DNA of 64,000 nt from Meconema thalassinum (taxonomy: Eukaryota; Arthropoda; Insecta; Orthoptera; Tettigoniidae), in NCBI GenBank assembly GCA_946902985.2, contig OX336388.2, positions 1,386,847,723-1,386,911,722 of the forward strand. The letters run 5' to 3'. Numbering within the stretch: position 1 is the stretch's first letter; each line of letters begins with the position of its first letter. Below, piece after piece: positions 41,741 through 51,867 of this stretch. Position numbers and translations under genes: made by a program. The notes beneath the pieces are model-generated. The model was given only the letters and a program-made list of their open reading frames with translations, made no database searches and had not been told where the DNA came from.

Positions 41741-42892
41741 AATAATAATAAATAGCCTGATAATAATAATATTAAAGTTACAAAATCACTTTGAACTGCT
41801 GTAGTTTGGGAAATGTTGGGTTCCCGAATTATGGCAAAGAAAGGGAATTCTAAGGTGACAATAAATCTGATGAAACGAGTCTCTTCTATTAAAGTACCCT
41901 CAAATGTCAACGGACTGTGCAGGAATTTGTTTCAGCAACTTAGGGCAGAGAAGGTGAGAGTCTTCCGGACTACGCCACCCAGCCAGCCACTAGGAAAATG
42001 GGGAGCAGAAAGTGGATGGAATCGAGCTTGGGAAGTTTTTAATAGAAAATGTGGATCGCACTACATAACAAGCTTGGTATCCCTGCTGTATTGTGTGGTA
42101 AATAAAGTTTACTACCCCGTCACTTAGCTTCCACTAAACCCTCAAATACTTGAATTACAGCTTATGATTACCCCAGTAGTGATCAGATGTAGTCGTTTAA
42201 TGTCAACTACAGTACTGCGCTTATCTTCGAGCCATGAGAAGATGCTATTAGTTGTTTCTAAGAAGTAAACAAACACACTAAATGGTAAGTGCTAAGTGGG
42301 AGGCAGGCTGCCTCGCATTTCAAGCAGCCGCAGTAACGAGAACAAACCACCTGCCATTCACTTGGAGAATTCATCACTCTTACAACAACCAAATCCCATG
42401 TTATATCCCAACTCATAACTACTCGAAGTAAACGCACTCGAGGTAAAACGTTTCACCCTTTTACTTAATGGTAACTAATATTGAATCGGTCCATCTTTGG
42501 CGCTAACATCAGCTGCATTTCGCCATGATATGGGCTCCATAATTTTGTTGATGAATTTCGGATTCATTAAAAAGTACTCTCTCATTAAAATATCCACACG
42601 AATGCGTGAAGTCCTGGGGTGTCTGTGGTCTGCTTCATTTGTACCTACAGGTGGCCCTATAGGTCTCAAATAAAACTCAAATGGGTGAATTCTGCTGGTC
42701 AGGAGAGATCGGACAGCTCCTTGAAACTGTGTTCCATAAAACAGTTAATGCCCCAACTGGATGTTGAACAAAATGTAGAACATGTTTGTCGAGAAGACAA
42801 ATGTAGTCTAGTTGGTTCAAATAACTACTACAAGAGGGAATAGGCTACATGAAGTAATACACAATCTCCTGCTTGTATCATGCCTCATGAAA
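41741..42892. other. No gene recognised
   Basis: A 104-codon plus-strand frame (41813-42127) is followed by an AATAAA at about 42100. It includes GTGAGAG after AAG (possible donor near 41956), but no motif is recognisable. I do not call it a gene. Confidence 0.35.
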
Positions 42893-42944
42893 CTTAGTAG
42901 TGAGACCGAAATTTGATTTGTTTCAGTCGGTCAATACGATTGTA

Positions 42945-43327
42945 GCTTGCCACGGTGGGTGAGTGGATAGCGTGTCGGTCTACTAACCTCAAGATTGCAG
43001 GTTCGCTCCTGGCCGTGGTAAGTGATTTTTGAAAGGCGGCAAAAATACGATACGCATGTCATACGATGTTGGCATGTCAAAGAACCCATTTGAATTCAGT
43101 AGGCCGACTTCATAATGGCAAAATTAATCTCGGGAGTTTCCGCCAACACAAAAGTTCCTCATTTCTCTACTAGAATGCGCTATAGTGTTCAAGGAGCTTA
43201 GATATCTAACATCTAACCTCCTTCACTTTCATAGTCAAGGAACAACGAAATTTGACATGCAAGCTACCCTGTGGGTGTCAAATAACAAAGCTTGCACCCG
43301 GTACCGAGGCCATACGATATTATTATT
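42945..43327 (+). mobile_element. SINE theta, 12-bp TSD, nested in M1
   Basis: tRNA-like head GCTTGCCACGGTGGGTGAGT with B box GCAGGTTCGCTCCTGG and acceptor-like GCCACGG...CCGTGG pairing. A 310-bp body unrelated to the others follows, ending in (ATT)n. Perfect TSD AATACGATTGTA at 42933-42944 and 43328-43339. Only copy of this family in the window. Confidence 0.88.
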
Positions 43328-43459
43328 AATACGATTGTACCTAATTGTGATGGGTAATTACTTGATTCTGTAAGAAATTTAAATGAAATTAATAAATACA
43401 CTTAGATGGCCAGTTTCGATCGTCAAGCAGTCATCATCAGATTCACTAGAGTATTCAGT

Positions 43460-43793
43460 GAAAATGAAAATCCACAGCCTGTTTCCAGTCTCCGACCGGG
43501 TCAGGAATGGAATGAATGAAGCCCCCATCTAGCGGCGAGGATTTGAACTGTGCCGGCTGCCGAGGCCTGACGCACTCCTCTGGGGCAATGATTAAATGAA
43601 TGACAGATGAAATGAAATGATAGTGGAGAGTGTTGCTGGAATGAAATTGTGACAGGGAAAACCGGAGTACCCGGAGAAAAACCTGTCTGCCTCCGTTTTG
43701 TCCAGCACAGATCTCACATGGAGTGACCGGGATTTGAACCACGGACCCAACGGTGAGAGGCCGGCATGCTGCCGCCTAAGCCACGGAGGCTTC
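43460..43793 (-). mobile_element. SINE beta, nested in M1
   Basis: Full-length minus-strand copy. The TSD is AGAGTATTCAGT (43448-43459) against AGAGTATTTAGT (43794-43805). Confidence 0.9.
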
Positions 43794-44100
43794 AGAGTAT
43801 TTAGTATCTCAATAAAATATCACATAGACTATAACTAACAAATATTGACTAGTTGCATTATTTTTACTAATACTGGAACTAAATACGTGTACATAATGTA
43901 CATACTTCCACCCATAGACATAGATTTAATATCTTAAGTTTAATAGATCTGATGATGATCACTTGACGATTGAAACTGGTCAACCAAGTGTATTTATTAA
44001 CCTTATGTAAGTTTTTTTTTAGGATCAAGGAATAACCCATCACAATCGGGTACAATAATGTTGACCGACTGAAAAACATCAAATTTCGATTACTAAGGCA

Positions 44101-44708
44101 ACACTGAAAATGGTTTCGAACACCATAATGTGTGACTCCTTGTATCAGTCCTCAACTGCCCACTTCTTGTGGCGTATAGCCCACTGAACTGAAGTGATTC
44201 CTAATGTAAAGATGTTAGCAGTGGCCTCAACCGGGGTACCGAGCTCTAAATGTGTACGTTCTGATATGAGTGCATGTGGACCGTGATTGATGACGTCCAG
44301 CGACTACTGTATTACCTTAGTCTGAGGTGGTCTCTCCTTCTTCCGACCACAACTCCAAAATGATCACGCTGCTTTCTTGTGCACCGCGTTTCCTTTCACT
44401 GACTAAACACATGTTGACCGTACTACCACCATCTCAACACTTTGTCTTAACCGTCGTGCGATATCGGCTTGCAAACGATCTCTTGTATCACTTTTGACAG
44501 GACAAAATATATCTCAGTCACACCGATATTCTGTTTCTGTGCTGGATGATAGTGGAAATGGAACGTACAAATTCGCCTGTACTCAACATTATTTTTATTA
44601 TTATGACTATTATCATTATTATAGTTATCACCACCACTGTGTTGTTTACAATTTTAAACATTCTCACCGTTCAAACCAGTTTTATACAGCTTGATTCAAA
44701 CCATCCAT
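44101..44708. other. No gene recognised
   Basis: Unique-looking; impure ATT-rich tract at 44588-44635. Confidence 0.4.
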
Positions 44709-45046
44709 ATACCAGGTGAATCAGCTGCCCCTAATGATATTGTTTTATGCAGCCCAACTAGCGTTATTGTCAGGAAGGTCGACATTTCTATGCTTGCATC
44801 CCGTATGGTACTAATGCACTGCAACAATATCCCGCAAACGATACTGAACACTATTACTTTTCCCTCGATGTGACTACAGACTAATACGAGGGGGAAATAA
44901 TAGTGTTCAGTATCGTGTGTGGGATATGCTTGTAGTGCATTAGTACCATATGGGATGCAAGCAGAGAAATATCGACCTTTCTTCCAACACACGTTAGTTG
45001 GGATGCATAAAACAATATTATTTGGGGCAGCTGATTCACCTGGTAT
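44709..45046. mobile_element. Palindromic MITE family Q, copy 2, complete
   Basis: A 338-bp near-perfect palindrome. It starts ATACCAGGTGAATCAGCTGC and ends with the inverse. Arms of about 160 bp surround a ~20-bp loop at about 44870-44890 (between CCCTCG and CGAGGG). No coding sequence. The outermost AT or TA may be target duplication. Copy 1 at 17897 shares the ends and left arm. Confidence 0.85.
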
Positions 45047-46175
45047 GTTTACTTCATGTACAAGTCGAACGTTTATTGAGACGATTTTCCTTGACCTTTA
45101 AGTTTGCGGGTGAGCCTATACACAGCATCTCTCTCGCCCTCTCGATTCATAGTTGTCACCACCGGTCTGATGTAATGGAATTCCAGACTTGAGCACGTGA
45201 CGACTCCATCGTTCAGACCAGTACAGTCGACGTCAAAGTATTGTGTGACGTGGAAGTACACGTTACATAGCTACGAACAGAACGCCATTGTATTTGCCAA
45301 TGACTGTACTTCAGCAGAAGCGTGAGATAGCTATGTCAATCATCTGACCGCATGGGACAGGTGACAACAAGACAGGTAGGCTTGTCTCCAGGCTTCCATT
45401 ATGATTTTTCACTCGTCTAAGACAAACGTCCGGCCTGTAGTAGTATACTGCTCACACTATTCAACCTCCGTCTCTTCCAGGATCGTCGAGTCTGCTTCGT
45501 TTATTGAGGACTGACAAAAGCTGTGCTGTATCACGAGTCGGAGTGTTCATGCCAAGCAACTTCCTTTGAATGTGGCCTGTATTTAAGAGGACATGTACTG
45601 TATGTCAGCGCGTGAAGTTTCAAGTCCGCAATACTGTGGTGCACTACTGAACCACCAGCACTGTGGTCACTGACTGACATTTCAACAAGGGCTTGCCGGC
45701 TTGGTGTATTTCGAGATCTTCGACTCGATGGACTGGATGTTGCGAGCTCCATTAGTAACGCTTCTCGCTTCGCCTTATGGATGAGAATGATGTCAAGTCC
45801 ATCGCTACTACAGTAATAACAATCACGACACATCTGGACCAGTAGAGTTTGTGCGCTATTGCCAAGCACTGTGAATTATGAATATTTCGAGTATTATTCT
45901 CTTACCTTCGTTATGCTCATTCAAACAGCGCCTTGGAACTTGTTATTGCCTTGATGACTTTTGCCTTCTTCTTCTTCTCCCAAAATCTCTTCATGAACAC
46001 TGTGTTGCTTCTTGCGTACATCTGTCCTCCTTGTATCAGTCCTTTTGCAATATGTCATCCTAAATATGTGCTTATTTACAGTGGTTCTGAAGATTTCTCG
46101 GTTTTTCATTATGTTCTCCCCGATGTTCATCTGTTTCAGGTCCCCACTTGTTTCCCCCAGCCAAATTACCTTCCA
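45047..46175. other. No gene recognised
   Basis: A 112-codon minus-strand frame (45531-45869) has two CxxC-spaced cysteines near its start but no family I know, and the flanks lack splice support. Otherwise featureless. Confidence 0.35.
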
Positions 46176-46627
46176 TTTTTAGCCTATTTTCAATTTTGAA
46201 AAAATAGGCTTATGAGATCACCTTTTGTCCGTGTGTGGGTGTGTGTGTGTGTGATTCGTGTGTGTGTCCCCCCCTAATAAAATCTAAACGGCTGGAGCGA
46301 TTTCAATGAAACTCGGTAAGTTCATAGCAGTATTCCCTGCGACCCCGACCGTGCCCTTCAAATTTTGTTACGACTCACCAATCCAACATGGCAGCTGTGC
46401 TAAATATTTCACCAGCATTCAATATCTCCGAAACTATTACCGATATTACCCTGACATTTTGTATGGTGATAAAGGGAACAACTATAAGTTCACTTATGTG
46501 ACCTTTGAAAATCTGGTAACAACAAAACGAACATGGCGGCCAAGCGAAGTTTCGACTTTTAAATAGACGTTTCTCGCGATTTAACCAACCAAACGCAATG
46601 AAACTTGGTACAGTATATGTTTATATA

Positions 46628-48092
46628 CACACATCAAAAAAAGTTTTGCATCACCTCGGTTCCCAGATCTCCGGCATATAGACGTTGACTGTGTATATTG
46701 TATCCAAGATACAGTCCCTTTGACTGTTCATAGATGTCACTAAAACTGCTCAAAGATGTAAACAACCATGCATGAGCAGGGCCTATTAGACGGAGGGGGT
46801 ACGACAGCCGATCAGTTCCAGTCATTCCACCAGGACGAAGGTACGCTGCTCATGTTGTCTGTAGTTCTACCATGCCTAGAAGGTCAATACCGCAGTTCGA
46901 TCGCGTCCGCATTGTTACTTTGTGTCAAGAAGGGCTCTCAACAAGGGAAGTTTCCAGGCGTCTCAGAGTGAACCAAAGCGATGTTGTTCGGACATGGAGG
47001 AGGTACAGAGATACAGGAACTGTCGATGACAGGCCTCGCTCAGGCCGCCCAAGGGCTACTACTGTAGTGGATGACCGCTACTTACGGATTGCCGCTCGGA
47101 GGAACCCTGACAGCAATGCCACCATGTTGAATAATGCGTTTCGTTCAGCCACAGGACGTCGTGTTTCAACTCAAACTGTGCGCAATAGGCTGCATGATGC
47201 GCAACTTCACTCCCGACGTCCATGGCGAGGTCCAGCTTTGCAACCCCGACACCATGCAGCGCGGTACAGATGGGCCCAACAACATGCTGAATGGACCCCA
47301 CGGAATTGGCATCACGTTCTCTTCACCGATGAGTGTCGCATATGCCTTCAACCAGACAATCGTCGGAGACGTGTTTGGAGGCACCCTGGTCAGGCTGAAC
47401 GTCTTAGACACACTGTCCAGCGAGTGCAGCAAGGTGGTGGTTCCCTGATGTTTTGGGGTGGCATTATGTGGGGCCGACGTACGCCACTGGTGGTCATGGA
47501 AGGCTCCGAAACGGCTTTACGATACCTGAATGACATCCTCCGACCCATAGTGCAACCATATCGGCAGAATATTGGAGAGGCATTTGTCTTCATGGACGAC
47601 AATTCTCGACCTCATCGTGCACATCTTGTGAATGCGTTCCTTCAAGATAACGACATCGCTCGACTACAGTGGCCAGCATGTTCGCCAGACATGAACCCTA
47701 TCGAACATGCCTGGGATATGTTGAAAAGGGCTGTTTATGGACGTCTTGACCCACCAACCACTCTGAGAGATTTACGCCGAATTGTCGTTGAGGAGTGGGA
47801 CAATTTGGACCAACAGTGTCTTGATGAACTTGTGGATAGTATGACACGGCGAATACAGGCATGCATCAATGCAAGAGGACGTGCTACTGGGTATTAGAGG
47901 TAGTGGTGTGTACTGCAATCTGGACCACAAATGCTGAAAGTCTAGCTGTATGATGGTACAACATGCAATGTGTGGGTCTCATGAGCAATAAAACGAGCTG
48001 AAATGTTGTTTGTGTTGATCTCTATTCCCTTTGTATTTAACGGTTCCGGAACTCTTGGAACCGAGGTGATGCAAAACTTTTTTTGATGTGTG
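46628..48092 (+). mobile_element. Tc1/mariner DD34E transposon, complete
   Basis: A 1,465-bp element with TIRs starting CACACATCAAAAAAAGTTTT and inverted at 48092. The match extends through GCATCACCTCGGTTCC. It is flanked by TA at 46626-46627 and 48093-48094. One uninterrupted transposase gene fills the middle. It lies in the core of element A2 and is therefore younger than it. Confidence 0.93.
46872..47897 (+). CDS. Tc1/mariner transposase, 341 aa, apparently intact
   Basis: This is the enzyme that cuts and pastes the surrounding TIR element at TA sites. The N-terminal half is two helix-turn-helix domains (about 1-60 and 65-120) joined by the GRPR motif at 58-61, which binds the TIRs. The catalytic triad is Asp153 (FTDE), Asp243 (MDDN) and Glu278 (NPIE), with exactly 34 residues between the last two: the DD34E signature of Tc1-type enzymes. 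Length 341 is normal for the family. The start ATG at 46872 follows about 244 bp of leader after the TIR, and the stop TAG at 47895-47897 is about 195 bp before the right end. There is no stop or frameshift, which is unusual among the repeats here and suggests recent arrival. Activity cannot be judged from sequence alone. Confidence 0.93.
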   Translation: MPRRSIPQFDRVRIVTLCQEGLSTREVSRRLRVNQSDVVRTWRRYRDTGTVDDRPRSGRPRATTVVDDRYLRIAARRNPDSNATMLNNAFRSATGRRVSTQTVRNRLHDAQLHSRRPWRGPALQPRHHAARYRWAQQHAEWTPRNWHHVLFTDECRICLQPDNRRRRVWRHPGQAERLRHTVQRVQQGGGSLMFWGGIMWGRRTPLVVMEGSETALRYLNDILRPIVQPYRQNIGEAFVFMDDNSRPHRAHLVNAFLQDNDIARLQWPACSPDMNPIEHAWDMLKRAVYGRLDPPTTLRDLRRIVVEEWDNLDQQCLDELVDSMTRRIQACINARGRATGY

Positions 48093-49199
48093 TACATTGT
48101 AATGCACCGACATCTAACTTCGTTCAATTGTTTACATAACCACAAGATGGCGGATGTGCGAAATATTTCACCGGCATTCCATATCTGTGAAACTATTAGC
48201 GGTATCTCCCTGAAATCTTTTACGTAGATAAAGGGCACTACGGAAGTCCATCTATAAGACTTTCAGAAACCGGTTAACTACAAAACGAACATGGCAGCCA
48301 AGCGAAGTTGAAAATTTTAAATAGACCTTTCTCGCGATTTAATGTTCCAAACGCACTGAAATCTGGTACAGGAAATATTTATACACATTGTAATGCACTG
48401 GTATCTAATTTAGTTCAATTGTTTACATAACCTCAAGATGGCGGATGTGCGAATTTTAAAATTAAGTTTTTATTTCTTGTGATGTAGTCATGCGATCGAA
48501 TTGAAAGTTTGAATATTGAACCTACGCAATAATTTTCCTTTAATGGTACATGACTCTATGGCCTATACCTTTAACAATTCAACATGGCGACCATCCAAAA
48601 TATTTAGTCGGCTCTGAATATCTACGAATCTATTATAGCAATCAAACTGAATTTCTTAATGTTCATAGGGGCTATGAACTTAAGTTCACCTATAGGACTT
48701 TAAATAACTTGGTGTTCACAAATCCAACATGGAGGCGACGCGAAATATAAAAATTCACATGGACGTTTCTCGCAATTTAACCATCCGAGTGTAGTGAAAC
48801 TTGGAACAGTAAATCCTTATACGAATGGTAATCCACTGGCATCTAATTTATTTCAATTGTTTCCATAACCTCAAGATGGCAGCTGTGCGAAATTTTAAAA
48901 TCTCCTTGTTACTTCTTGTGTCCTAATTATGCGATTGTAGTTTGAATACTACACGTACACAATAATCTGCATGTAACAGTACATAACTCTAGGACCTACA
49001 TATATAAAATCCAACATGGCGACCATCCGAAATTTTTAGTTGGTTCTCAATATCTACGAATCTATTACAGCAATCAAACTGAAATTGTGTATGTTGCTAG
49101 AGGCAATGAACATAAGTAGGATATATGAAAATAGGCTGCATAGTTCTTCACGGAACTACTTGTTTTTTTTTATTTTTATTAATTATTTTTTATAATAGT

Positions 49200-49541
49200 A
49201 GCTTCCGTGGCTTAGGCGGCAGCACGCCGGCCCCTACCGCTGGGTCCATGGTTCAAATCCCGGTCACTCCATGTGAGATCTGTGCTGGACAAAACGGAGG
49301 CAGACATGTTTTTCTCCGGGTACTCCGGTTTTCCCTGTCAAAATTTCAATCCAGCAACACTCTCCACTATCATTTCACTTCATCTGTCTTTCCTTTAATC
49401 ATTTCCCCAGAGGAGTGCGTCAGGCCTCGGCAGCCGGCACAGTTCATATCCTCGCCGCTAGATGGGGGCTTCATTCATTCCATTCCTGACCCGGTCGGAG
49501 ACTGGAAGCAGGCTGTGGATTTTCATTTTCATTTTTGATAA
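49200..49541 (+). mobile_element. SINE beta, full length
   Basis: Head GCTTCCGTGGCTTAGGCGGC, B box GGTTCAAATCCCGG, body with GGGTACTCCGGTTTTCCCTG, tail ATTTTCATTTTCATTTTT. It lies 40 bp beyond the end of A2. TSD unclear. Confidence 0.85.
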
Positions 49542-49645
49542 TCTTTTCGTTAGTCTACTGTTGTCCATCCTAAATATGTGGCCAATATATTTCAACCGTC
49601 TCCTGCGTGCAGTGTTTGTGAAACTGTCTATGAGACTATAGAGAT

Positions 49646-50162
49646 GGCGGCTTCGGGGGCGTAGTCGGTAGCATGCTGAGCTTCTAAGCCCGAGGTCACG
49701 GGTTCAAACCCAGCCGAAGACGTCGGATTTTATTAAGAGCGTTAAAAATCTCTCAGTATACCTTCCTTCGGAGAGTAATATTAAATCCGGCGGGCCTATG
49801 TCATAGATTTATGGCATGTAAAAGAACCTTCCACTAACTAAACTTGTGTGAAGCAAAATTTGTAGGTTAGGTTTGATTAATGCTCGTAAGTTCCAAAGTT
49901 CATCACCAGGCGCTGGTTGTGATGGCATCTAGTAGTAGCCAAGTTCACAGGTAGGTATCGTGGACGGTAGCATTTGGTAGTGAAAGTAGGAACTACTTGA
50001 ATTTATCGTCTGCAATCCTTACTTGAATTAAAAACAGATAGCACACACTAATACAGTCATCAAAATTAACACCGGTTATCAGACAGATTCTACACACACC
50101 CTAAGTACAGGGGGCTACGTGACCGCATTGTCGCAACCCCTAAACTAACGAATCAACCAAAA
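49646..50162 (+). mobile_element. SINE gamma, full length (517 bp), 13-bp TSD
   Basis: Head GGCGGCTTCGGGGGCGTAGT with A box GTAGTCGGTAGCATG and B box CGGGTTCAAACCCAGC. The body has CATAGATTTATGGCATGT, the tail has CACACACCCTAAGTACAGGG. TSD AGACTATAGAGAT (49633-49645) versus AGACTATATAGAT (50163-50175). Reference copy for gamma. Confidence 0.9.
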
Positions 50163-50399
50163 AGACTATATAGATCTGCAATTCGTCTCCTAATCCAAAT
50201 TTGATTTTCTTGTCTAGGGCCGAATATTTTTCTAAGAATGTTGCGACGGTGCTTTTCAACGTCTGCTATTTTGAATGTCCTCCTAAAGTGTTGGTTTCTG
50301 ATGCGTATGAGCTCCTGGGAGGACAAAGATTTTGTAATGCTTCAATTTTGCATTACTCTTATATCGATGTGATTTCAGGTTAGTCTTCCATACTTCCAG
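50163..50399. other. No gene recognised
   Basis: Short unique spacer. Confidence 0.4.
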
Positions 50400-50414
50400 A
50401 ATTATAATTATTAC

Positions 50415-50475
<61 letters not shown>

Positions 50476-50619
50476 AAATGTACTGTTCATACTCTCTGCA
50501 TGCTCCACTACATAAGTAGTACTACATGCACTTACATTACATTTCGTAAATGAACAAAATAAATTACATTATAATAATTCAATTTCTAGATGACTTAAAC
50601 TTAAAAATATCAAACAATA

Positions 50620-50904
50620 TTATTCATCGTTTTTCTTAAGAGTTTGAAAATCCAGAGCATTAACAAATTTAGAAAATTCCTTGAAATACTTTTTTAATAG
50701 CACAGATTTCTGAATCGGCCAGTTATCGTCCCTATTAACACTATTAATCAAGAATAGCCTAATATTTTTCACTTCACTGCACACGAAAATTATATGATCT
50801 ATAGTCTGAGGGCTGCTTTTACAGGAACACTCGGGATTACGTATAATTTTAAGTCTGTGTAAGTACGAAGCAATATTTCCATGTCCAGTCAGTATTGTAG
50901 TCAT
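50620..50904 (-). pseudogene. C-terminal part of the I-type LINE ORF2
   Basis: 95 codons with TTILTGHGNIASYLHRLKII, then a CxCxxxxxxxxxHxxxxC knuckle (ECSCKSS...DHIIFVCSE) at about residues 25-43, the region following RNase H in these LINEs. Separated from the RNase H frame by about 160 bp with frame changes. Ends at TAA near 50620. Confidence 0.75.
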
Positions 50905-51064
50905 ATTAGGTGTTAAGGTGATTTTGGATTTTAATCTACCTGTTGGAAAGAATTATTTTGTAAGTGTGCCTTTTGAAGTTTGTTCCCATTTTTGCTGCCA
51001 TTCATGAATTGATTCTTCTTTGAGATTAAAGTTGAGAAGGGTATTCTATCGAAACAAACCTCAC

Positions 51065-51466
51065 TTAATTTTGTAGTCTCCTTTGCAATTTATCAGCCTG
51101 TTCATTGCCTGCAACACCTGTATGTGCCTTAACCCATTCAAATTTTACTATCCAATGTTTTCTTTTTAGAATAGCTGTAGTCCTTCTTATAATCTCAATT
51201 AGTTCGTTATGATTTCTGAAGTCCGCAATGGAGTCAATTGCTATGTTACTATCTGTGTAAATAATTACTTTCTTATCTTCATCATCCTCCGTCCTAGTAG
51301 TATCTAAGAATTCCAGAGATTTAAGCATGGCTAATTGCTCCGCCTGATTATTCGAACAGTTGTCTTGCAGTCTATATTTCAATTGGTCTACTAATTCATG
51401 TGATCTGAATATAGCTATGCCAGCTCCCACTCCTTCACTTTTCTTCCATCTGTGTAAATTTCCCAT
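51065..51466 (-). pseudogene. RNase H domain of the I-type LINE
   Basis: 134 codons: VGAGIAIF strand, SNNQAEQLAMLKSLEF with catalytic Glu, VIIYTDSNIAIDSI with catalytic Asp, and WVKAHTGVAGNEQADKL with the final His/Asp pair. The first strand with its Asp (EIYTDGRK) is in another frame just upstream at 51430-51475, so at least one frameshift exists. RNase H removes the RNA strand after reverse transcription. Confidence 0.85.
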
Positions 51467-51475
51467 GGGATATAT

Positions 51476-51478
<3 letters not shown>

Positions 51479-51527
<49 letters not shown>

Positions 51528-51542
51528 CATTATTATTATTAT
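51479..51542. repeat. (ATT)n microsatellite
   Basis: About 20 units with one ATC change; abuts the 5' truncation point of the LINE. Confidence 0.97.
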
Positions 51543-51750
51543 CACCATCATGACTATACAACCGAACAGATAAAGTGAGCGCCATATTCAATGCATGTAA
51601 TCTATCCGTTGTCGATTTTCTCCAACACATGCAAGAGATTTACGTCACAAGATGATAAATTAGGCCAATAGTGTGGGTGTACCAGAGTAGCATGCTACTG
51701 ATGAGTACAGACGTATGAGATAACTCAAATGTTTTTTATCGTGTTGGAAT

Positions 51751-51867
51751 CCATTCTTCAGTGTGATTTCGTAAAATTAATGAATTATTTTCAGTCGGTC
51801 AACACGATTGAACCCAATTGCAATGGTTGTTATGCCCTAAACCTGAAACAAAATTACACGAAGATGG
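51751..51867 (+). repeat. Family M left arm (M2), continuing at 52327-52440
   Basis: TTCTTCAGTGTGATTTCGTA, TTTTCAGTCGGTCAACACGA and CAATTGCAATGGTTGTTATG. The arm resumes after the foldback insertion with ATTATCGTCAGATCCCTTAC. Its right arm was not found. Confidence 0.55.

Larger units (their letters stand above)
42893..44100. mobile_element. Inverted-repeat element M1 carrying two SINEs
   Basis: Arms of about 150 bp. The left arm (42893-42944, then 43340-43447) has CGAAATTTGAT, TTTCAGTCGGTCAA, GTGATGGGTAATTA, TAATAAATACACTTAG and TTTCGATCGTCAAGCAGTC. The right arm (43925-44100) has the same words inverted. Two SINEs, each with TSDs, interrupt it. No ORF. The arm includes a small hairpin beside GAAAC. 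Superfamily unassigned. Confidence 0.72.
46176..49162 (+). mobile_element. Helentron-like element A2, split by a Tc1/mariner transposon
   Basis: The 5' end TTTTTAGCCTATTTTCAATT with arm AAAAAATAGGCT, then TTATGAGATCACCTTTTGTC, a (GT)n tract and a C-run. Core ATGGC motifs start at 46388, 46533, 48147, 48291, 48438, 48584, 48729 (as ATGGA), 48876 and 49016. After subtracting the 1,467 bp gained by the mariner insertion, all spacings are 140-147. The 3' end has AAAATAGGCT at about 49126-49136, hairpin TAGTTCTTCACGGAACTA (49141-49158) and CTTG, then a T-run. Net length about 1.5 kb, like A1. Confidence 0.75.
50400..51478 (-). mobile_element. I-type LINE 3' end with RNase H and (TAA)n tail
   Basis: Minus strand from about 51478 (5'-truncated at a microsatellite) through an RNase H domain and C-terminal region to a 3' UTR and an (AAT/TAA)n tail at 50475-50403. 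Possession of RNase H plus a TAA tail is typical of the I/Nimb group. Dead by truncation. Confidence 0.78.

Noticed and set aside
41813..42127. 104-codon frame with downstream AATAAA as a last exon
   Set aside because: No homology recognised and no acceptor or upstream exon; evidence too thin.
42933..43339. AATACGATTGTA repeats as part of family M structure
   Set aside because: Only one copy is expected in an intact M arm (compare 37155); the second is explained as the TSD of SINE theta.
46306..46563. Calling the 86-codon frame of family A a gene
   Set aside because: No recognisable domain, the element class is non-autonomous, and the core repeats are not in frame with one another; kept only as a finding.
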